The position numbers and the translations under genes are program-made. From Syngnathus acus (Eukaryota > Chordata > Actinopteri > Syngnathiformes > Syngnathidae), in contig NC_051108.1 in NCBI RefSeq assembly GCF_901709675.1, positions 4,808,631 to 4,872,630 of the forward strand: a stretch of 64,000 nucleotides of DNA, given 5' to 3'. A model generated the notes under the pieces. That model had not been told where the DNA came from, searched no databases, and saw only the letters and a program-made list of their open reading frames with translations. Below are positions 56,216-64,000 of this stretch, piece by piece (positions within the stretch are counted from its first letter, which is position 1; every line of letters starts with the position of its first letter).

Positions 56216-59200
56216 CTGTCTAAAAAATACATGCATATGAAATGTAAACAAAGACTCGGCCTATAATGCAACAAATCATTTTGTTTTTAACTCAGCAGCC
56301 ATATAATATAAATACATTATAATATAATGCATGTGATGTGTTTTGACCCTGACTGACCGTCGTCCTGCAGGCGGCCTGTGGAGCAGGCGTCCTGTGGAGC
56401 AGGCGGCTGCGGCTTGAGAGCATCCTATGGCGAAAATGTGCAGTGAAGGTGTGCTGCAGCCATCCTCGGCCTTACATCGTGGTGGGTCACGTCAGGGTCA
56501 CCAATATGGCAGAACGGAGGAACATGTCTTTATTCCATGACTGCCAACTGTGGCTAGAGAGAATTCATCAAAACAACAAGAGCATGGCATCACAAAGGAC
56601 AAACATATCAGACATATGAGAGGCCTGGCACTGAGGTCCGCCACAGTTGCTTTTTTGCCTATAGATGGCGATGTTTCCCACAGTTTGGAAGGTTTTCTCT
56701 CATGTATAGTTAAAAAAAAAACTTAAATGTAATGTTCTTTCATTGGCAGAACAACTATTTGCGTTGGGTTTCTCACCTGCTTCACACTACCCTACCCCAG
56801 CTTCTAAATTAAATTAAAAAATGAGAACTCCAATTGGGAAAAACTGAAATCTTCAGTTCAAAGTGTGCAACACCTGAATTTTCAATGTCAAGCTCCAATC
56901 CATTTTGGTCACGGAATTCAATGAGCTGCATATCCGCATAAACTAATTTGAGTTGGGGTTTATCGCCTAACTTTTGCCAACTTTTAATTTTGATTCATTT
57001 TTGAAAAATCTGATTGGAAATAAATTGAATAATTTTTGGTTTGAAATGTTCTACTTAGCCATTTGACTGTAGAGGCTACACTATAAGTTCATTAGGTTCA
57101 AAGTGAAGCAACATTTGCATTTTCACTGCCAATGGACCTTTACACATTATACAAAACTGCATCATAATGAGCAAAGGATGAAAAACGGTCATCAAATATG
57201 TGCAGTTCAAAGAACAGCCACAAGAGGGTGCCACGACTATTGATGACTGATATCGGCAGTGTACGCCGTACCTTGAAATCCCGATACGAAACCTAAAACA
57301 AACTCCATTATAAAAGCTTAAAAAAATATCAAGTTATGTTTTTTATGTGGTCACTGCTCACGCCCAAAGTCTCCATAGAAATCAAGTGAAGGGGCGTTTT
57401 TGTGGACAACAGTGTGGACTTAATTACCAAAGCACGACAACTTTTGTATTTCAATTGGAATTAAATTCAAATTAAGTCACCTTCTCCAGCCTCTCATCAA
57501 CCACCGTCCAAACTTCTCACTCGCAACTCAACTACAGTGATTTGTACATATCTGTTTCTATGTACAGCTTATGTATAATGTGAAATGCAAAACCAGTATA
57601 GAATTTTTTTTTTATCATTTATTTATGATCATTTCTTGTGGTTAAGTAAAAAAAAAAAAAGTTATTTGATTTAATTTATTATTGTTATAGTTCAAGTAAT
57701 ATTGTTGGGCAAAAAGAAGTTGCAAAATTTATATTCTACTTTTTGATTGACATTCGAGCTTTGGTTATATTCTTAAAAAGTATTTGTTGATACTTGGGTA
57801 ATTTTTTTTATTAATCTTGAATCCAATGTTTGACCATATACAAACAATTTTAATTCTTGCTCCATTCACCTGCTTTGCATCTACTGTAAATACTTTCAAA
57901 TTAAAGCTGAACAAAGACAATTGTGTCTGTCCCAATATTTATGGACCTGACTGTAAACTAATGCATCACTTTTCATTCACGATCATTGCCTCATCATGCA
58001 GAACAGCCCAATAATGTCAAGTAATAAAAATGATCATTCCCTAAATGACTATCTAGGATGGCATGGGTTAATAAAGGTTATTAAATCATTGATGTCAAGT
58101 CAACATCCTCCTGCAGTTGCTATGAAAACTATTTTTGGAATGTAAGCACGCAAGAACAAGACAATAAACTCCCTAAAGTCTGTGTTTCCTTTTGTTGAAG
58201 AATGATTATACTTCTTAGTTTCCATAGAAATCAATCTGATTGCAGAACAGCAGAAAATATCTGAAAGTGGAATTTTTTTGTAGCTTCATGTGACCTTGTT
58301 TCTTTCGCTAGAAAACTTGACTTGTCAGGTACAGTTTAATTCCACAGGGCCTGACATTGAAGACTGGTGTGGCTAAAATGCTAGAATTATATTATGGTTG
58401 CTGCTTTTTTCACATTATTATCACAGAAATATTTTAGAATACAGAACAATATCATCATGTCATCTCCCAGACACATGGTGGCTAATCGTATGATACTAAA
58501 ATGACATATTTCAGTACATACATGTACATATGCATGGGTATTCTTTGTTATGACATGTTGCATGCCATATTAAATTTGCAGGATATTTTTTGGGTGAATT
58601 TTTTGTCACTTTTCTACTCGTTTAAAACGGCAACTAAGGGGTCAAAAAGCAGAATTACATAACTGGGTCTTTTCACTTGAACCCTGCATGGACCTCAAAC
58701 TTATGACATGAGCAAAGTAATCACTAATAAAATTAACATTACTGAGGTGCATGAGGAGGACATCATGCTGTCAGCAAAAACATGAAGTGTGCTCCATTTT
58801 CTCCAGTGTTGTGTGTGTTCATGTCAATTAGAATCCATATTAGCGAGGAATCATTGGAAATGTGTTGGTAAGTATGAGAACATCTTCAATGTGGTACGGT
58901 GATAAAATATTTTTTTTTTTGTCTGAGGCACAGCAAAGCAGTTCAGCCCTGCTCGGATTAGCAACAGATGGTGTAGTTTAACTATGAGCTAAGAGTTAAC
59001 ATCATCGTGTGGTGCTGCTTTGAATTCAGGATAAACGTCAACATTTCTCAATATATTTATTTCGTAGGAAATTCCACTCACTTCCTGGAGACTACGTGTG
59101 CGTTTACTAAGCGTCATTCGGGGTTTTTTTTATGTTCCTGTGATTAAACTTGAGTCAAACATGCAACTTTCATCTCTTCTTGCTCTTCCTGTAGTCATGT

Positions 59201-59803
59201 TTTGTAAGAAAACAGTATTTCATGTCAGTGGTTCCAAGTTGATCTGTCTCCGAAGGGAACCCTTTGGACAATCTGTAACATTTTTCAAAAATAATATTTG
59301 TTCTCATTTCTATGTTTTGCTGAGATATTTGCAAGTGTTGTGAATGCTTGAGCCTAAGTCTGAGGGAACAATTTAGGGTGTGCAGCTCAGCCTTGCACAG
59401 CTACTTGTGCAGTATGTCAGGGTGTTGACATTCACGTGGCAAGTACTAAGTAGAAACAGATGAGCCATGAGCACATATCCGCATCTGACACCTCAGGTTG
59501 TCGTCCGAGCTGGGAAACTTGGTCCTGTAAACTCGTGCTTAGAGTTTACACTATCAGGATGTCTAGTTAGATCAATTTGCAACTGGTATTGTCTTGAACC
59601 TCATACATCTTTTGTTCTTTTTAACTCATAACAATAATGTTGCCTTGGAAGTAAGTAATATAATACTTGTTGACACACGGCTGTGCCAAACAATAAAAAA
59701 AAAAAAAAAAGGTTAGACTGTGTGGCCAGCGAAAGAAAATTATGTGCATTACGTGTCATTTATATCAAATCAAGCCTCCATTTTTTTAATTGTTTGTCTA
59801 CAG
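56216..59803. other. Spacer without a recognised gene
   Basis: A short direct repeat (CCTGTGGAGCAGGCG) at 56376-56406. Otherwise AT-rich sequence with only short frames that show no family resemblance. Confidence 0.45.
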
Positions 59804-60136
59804 CAGGGGTGTCAAACAAATTTTTTTTCGCAGGCCGCATTGTAGTCATAGCTTCTTTCGGAGGGCCATTATGACTGTCAACCCAAATAAATGTATGAGC
59901 ACTTCATATTATATACAGTAAAAGCTACAAAACAAACTGATAAATAACTCGTTTTCAAATCAGACAAGTAAAAACTCGTCACATATTAAAAACAAAAAAA
60001 GATATTATTAAAAGTGAAGACAATTTGCAATTCTAGTAATGACACACGAATTTGATGCGCGATTTGTCTTCGGGGGCCACACAAAATGATGTGGCGGGCC
60101 GTATCTGGCCCCCGGGCCTTGAGTTTGACACCTGTG
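59804..60136. mobile_element. hAT-like non-autonomous element, inverted copy
   Basis: Reverse orientation relative to 2389: starts CAGGGGTGTCAAAC and ends GGCCTTGAGTTTGACACC. This copy keeps the full CAGGGGTGTCAAA terminal repeat. Confidence 0.75.
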
Positions 60137-63100
60137 GTCTACGGGGTATGATTGCAAGATTTTAGAACAGAAGTTCACATCTGTTTTCATAGCAAAGAGA
60201 ACATTTATCGACAGCTGTAAGGCAGAGAATTGTTGAACTGTACCCGAGCTCTCTTCAGGCGCAGAGGAAAGGAATGTTTGGAACAAATGGAGTGTGATTG
60301 ATGGCGGTGGAGGAGGGTCCAGGAAGAACCGCTGGTAGTCAGGGGTAGGGGGAAATTTGTTGCAGACCAACACTTGTGGAAATATGTACGCCAAAAAAAA
60401 AAAAAAGTTGTTGTTGTTAGTTTTTAATCAGTTACCATAGAGTTTTTAATGTGACGCACGATGTCTTGAGGCATAACTGGTCTTCATTTGAGTCCTTCTT
60501 ATGAAGCTTAGACTCTTATTCCATAATTGTCTTCTGGAAAGACAGAACAATGTCAGAATATAATGATGATTTGGAACAAAACCTCAAATGCCTCAATTTT
60601 GGCTTCAACTTCAAGATAAACTGCTAAATGTTAAGTCAAATGTGCGAGAAAATATTGAGAAGGGAGTGAAAGCGAGAGGTCTTGAGCTTGACTCATCATT
60701 TAAATATCCATGATGTATTGCTCATCTGGAGGGAGTCAGTCGGCCTGGGTGTTACGTGCAAATTTGTACTTTTTTAATTAAAATTGTGGTATTTTTAGGT
60801 GACACATTATTCTATTGCAATCAACTGAGCATTAATGCCAATACAGTCAAACATAGACATACATTACGCACCACCAAAAACATGACAGTTTTGGTAGTGC
60901 TAACCATTCTGGAGGAACAAAAAATACGGCCAGACAATAAAATGACACTCATGGAGAGCCTTGTGACAATTATTTCATGCCTTAATGTACTTAATCTAAA
61001 CCCTGCTAATAATTCTGTCATTGATAATTAGATAGAAATGAACATTTGTTTATATGCGTGTATGTCTAACTACATTCAATTGCAACCTTGTAAACACGCA
61101 TGAAGCTGAAGACTTGGGTTGGATCAGAAGTTATGCAGGCTTCCACTTGGCTTGAATTATGCCGCACAGTCGCGGCCTGAAATGTCAACCATCTGTGGTT
61201 TGTTATTGTACAAGGCCGGATTCTTTTACGGTATTTTAAAATCTCCTATTTTGGACAGCATGGCATTGTATTTTCAGGATATGATCTTGCTAAGCTTATC
61301 GTTGTTTGACTGCTAGATTAGTTGAAAACTGATAGAACGTAATAATAAGTTTTTTAAAACCCTTTTCATGTTTATTTAACTCCTTTTTGCTCCATCTGTT
61401 CCTCCATTAACTGCACTATGATTCAATTAGATTCATTGAAGACAAAAATTACATAACACATTCCTCCAGCAAGACATTACGCAAGTGTAAAAATAGCGAT
61501 GACCTATAGAATATTGATGTTTGGTTTTTCTCATAGTTCTCGCATTACAGGAGATTAACCCTTTGCTAACTGTTTATGATTTTTACTGGTATGCATTTAG
61601 CAATAACAGTGAAATACATCTTTTTATTTTATTTATTACATTGTGCTGCTTTATCAAATGTCAAGAATAAATTGTATTCAATAGGAAAAGTCCCTAATGA
61701 AATAAAATGAGAATGTTTTTTGAATTCCCAAAAAGAAAAGTTGCATAAAATAATAATAATAATAAATATTGTTAATATTATTTTTATTATTATTATTATT
61801 ATTGAAGGAGGTAAAAGGAAGTTTTGATGAACTTTATTTGCTTGGCTTTCAGCTGCAATGTTTAGTGTCTGCCAAAAGAAACAAGTGAAAAACAAAATAT
61901 GACATCTCTGTGGGGTTGCAATAACAATAGCACTTGGCTGACAGCAGATTAAGGATATAAAAATTGGACATTTAACCCGACATATATTTGTCACCAACTG
62001 TGACATTCTTTTCAAAAGGAGTGACTTTTCTTTGTATTACCTGCACTGGCCTGTGCACAAAATGATCCCCAGTAGGAACACATAATTTCAGACTTGGTTG
62101 CCAGATATGTGGACAAAGGCATCTCAAATCATCAGCTAATAAAGAAATCAAATAAATAAATCAAATGGCATGCTATTTAGAGCAGAATAATGTGGCATAG
62201 CAAGGAAATGGCAGTCCTCCCTAGACTACCCATTTGTTAACTCAAGGCAGTGGAAAATTATTGTCACTTTTTGTTTAAAAGTTGGCACTGAAAATCTGAT
62301 AAAACCTCAAGGCTTCCTTGAAGGGTGACAAGCTGCATAGCGGCGACGCCCTCCTTTTTACTAATTTGTTAACTTTACATACAAAAAAGCCACTCAGAGC
62401 CATGAGATTTTTGTCATAAAAGTGTTTGTCTTAGATTAATAAAGTATCTAACATTATTTACCATATGTACTATATATTCATAAAATCCACCATCCCTTGA
62501 GGTGCCTTGTTATGTAGCTCAACTTTCTGAGAACATTTAAATTTGTATTTTTAGAGAGGAGGAGGGGAATGATGGGGAATCCATTTTTTTTCTTCTCAGC
62601 CAATAGGGAATTACAATGACAATATTTGTAAATGTGTTATGTTCCTCAGCTGTAGTGTGAACATCGTCATGCAATGCATGAATAACAATGCAGGCATAAT
62701 AAAGATAAAATTACAAAAAGTTAAATGGAATACTATTGTTTGTGTAATTTACTTGTCTGAGTGCCATTATGAAATACTTTTTTCAAATGCTTCATGGTGG
62801 TGAAAAACATTCGTGTCGGTCCTTGTTGACCTTTGTGTTCCTGTGTGAAGAACAAAAGTTGCATAGAGCCAGAGAGAGAGAGCATGAGTGCGTGTGTGAA
62901 TCTCAGCATGTTTCCATGGTTGCAGGTCATGGAAAAAGCAAAACCCGGAAACCTGAAACAATCAGACGACGGCGTTGGGGACTGGTATTTACAACCTTCT
63001 CACAAAGGCCCAAAGGGTTGGTTGTTTCTGGGGTCAATGGAAGTTGTAATATTCCTGTCAGCATGCCAAGATATTTTCCTCGAGGGATGAACTTTGTTTA

Positions 63101-63340
63101 CCACATGGAGGAAGAACAGTAAAGCATTGGTCCCATCCATGGATCCATCAATCATAGATCTAGAATTTGCAAGGGATGAACGAGAATGAATTTATGAAAC
63201 AGCAAACAGCAAAATTTATGTTTTCTGAAATAAATCTGGCAGCAACATTTTAAAAAAAAAAAACGTTTAACGGCAACAAAAGTGAATTTATTGGGTATGG
63301 TGTAATCAAAATGTACCACACAGCTTCGTAGACAATTAAG
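60137..63340. other. Spacer without a recognised gene
   Basis: ATT/AAT microsatellite arms at 61753-61804 form a small inverted pair. An open frame at 62833-63090 crosses a good acceptor (GGTTGCAG at about 62927) but matches nothing known. Confidence 0.45.
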
Positions 63341-63756
63341 TACCGTATTTTCCGGACTATAAGGTGCACCGGACTATAAGGCGCACATTCAATGAATGGC
63401 CCATTTTAAAACTTTGGCCATATATAAGGCGCACCGGACTATAAGGCGCACCATTAATGCATCATGTCAGATTTTTCATCCAAATCAAATCATTCTCCAT
63501 TTTATCTTTTTTATTTCAACTTCAGACGCAACAAATTACTTTATAATCACAAAATAATGATCCATTGTCTTTTTGATTCATGATTCACAGTCTTCAGCGG
63601 GCCACTTATGATTGATTTCATGACACAATGCTTCGGGCCAGTTTAAATTTAGGAATTTGGTCCATATATAAGGCGCACCGGACTATAAGGCCCACTGTTG
63701 GCTTTTGTGAAAATTTGAGGTTTTTAGGTGCGCCTTATAGTCCGGAAAATACGGTA
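63341..63756. mobile_element. Miniature inverted-repeat element, CCGGACTATAAGGCGCACC family, copy 5
   Basis: Full-length copy in the opposite orientation to the others, with near-perfect TACCGTATTTTCCGGACTAT ends. Confidence 0.88.
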
Positions 63757-64000
63757 ATTGATTTGGGATACACGTTCTATATACACTCGTGATGGTAAAA
63801 TAAAGCTTAAACTTTGCTTCATGAACCAGTTGAATTTTTTTGACTGCTCTAGATGGCACTTGGCTTAAAAAGTATGCGATTTAAGAAATAGTAATTCAGT
63901 GTACTTTCAGGCCTTTTTCAATCAGCCATCAAAACGTCTCAATAAATACAACTGATTCATGAAGCATCTTGAAGCTTCATTTTCCCATCAGCAATATAAA

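Noticed and set aside
59098-59343. 81-codon open frame with a hydrophobic middle
   Set aside because: AT-rich, no splice context, no polyadenylation signal and no family resemblance; expected by chance in this length.
62833-63090. 85-codon open frame that could be a last exon
   Set aside because: There is a fair acceptor at about 62927, but no partner exon, no recognised domain and no supporting codon pattern.

Overview
The window looks like nuclear DNA of a ray-finned (teleost) fish. Genes are split into many short exons by GT-AG introns, reading frames are vertebrate, and introns and spacers carry miniature inverted-repeat elements, hAT-like elements, LINE tails and tRNA-derived repeats of teleost type. 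No species is named with confidence. All gene models were assembled by eye from reading frames, splice sites and codon phase; no search was run.

Layout. 1.2-18.7 kb (+): a large adhesion GPCR of the ADGRF (GPR110/GPR116) family, about 1,707 residues, with a signal exon, six copies of an N-terminal module, SEA, Ig, hormone-receptor-like, GAIN/GPS and 7TM parts. 19.3-25.1 kb (-): a second, complete ADGRF receptor of 964 residues, tail to tail with the first (stop codons about 0.66 kb apart). 25.2-30.3 kb: no gene; a telomere-like array, a 3.8-kb palindrome with tRNA-like sequence in each arm, and seven copies of a 235-bp satellite. 32.1-36.2 kb (-): meprin A (mep1a), 713 residues. As I recall, MEP1A lies beside ADGRF5/ADGRF1 in mammals, so this looks like an ancestral block. 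37.5-41.0 kb (-): a 311-residue secreted chitinase-like (GH18) protein with a destroyed catalytic motif. 44.6-46.3 kb: a broken LINE. 48.2-52.1 kb (-): brox, 410 residues. 53.95-55.45 kb (-): mgat2 or a close paralogue, with an intronless coding region. 55.5-64 kb: no gene recognised, only dispersed elements.

The most striking signal is the first receptor. Its N-terminal module (a short alpha/beta segment plus a Cys-rich segment) occurs once in mammalian ADGRF1 but six times here. Modules 3 and 4 sit on an almost perfect 1,579-bp tandem repeat that includes the introns. All module exons begin and end in phase 1, so copy number can change without breaking the frame. In modules 4 and 5 the expected splice acceptor AG is mutated, but a second AG six bases downstream rescues the frame. 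The other notable case is the GH18 gene, which keeps an intact frame while losing both its catalytic acid and nearly all of its insertion domain.

The two receptors are cell-surface, probably self-cleaving receptors; meprin and the GH18 protein are extracellular or membrane-bound; BROX is a cytosolic/membrane ESCRT-linked protein; MGAT2 is a Golgi glycosyltransferase. No operon-like relation is expected.
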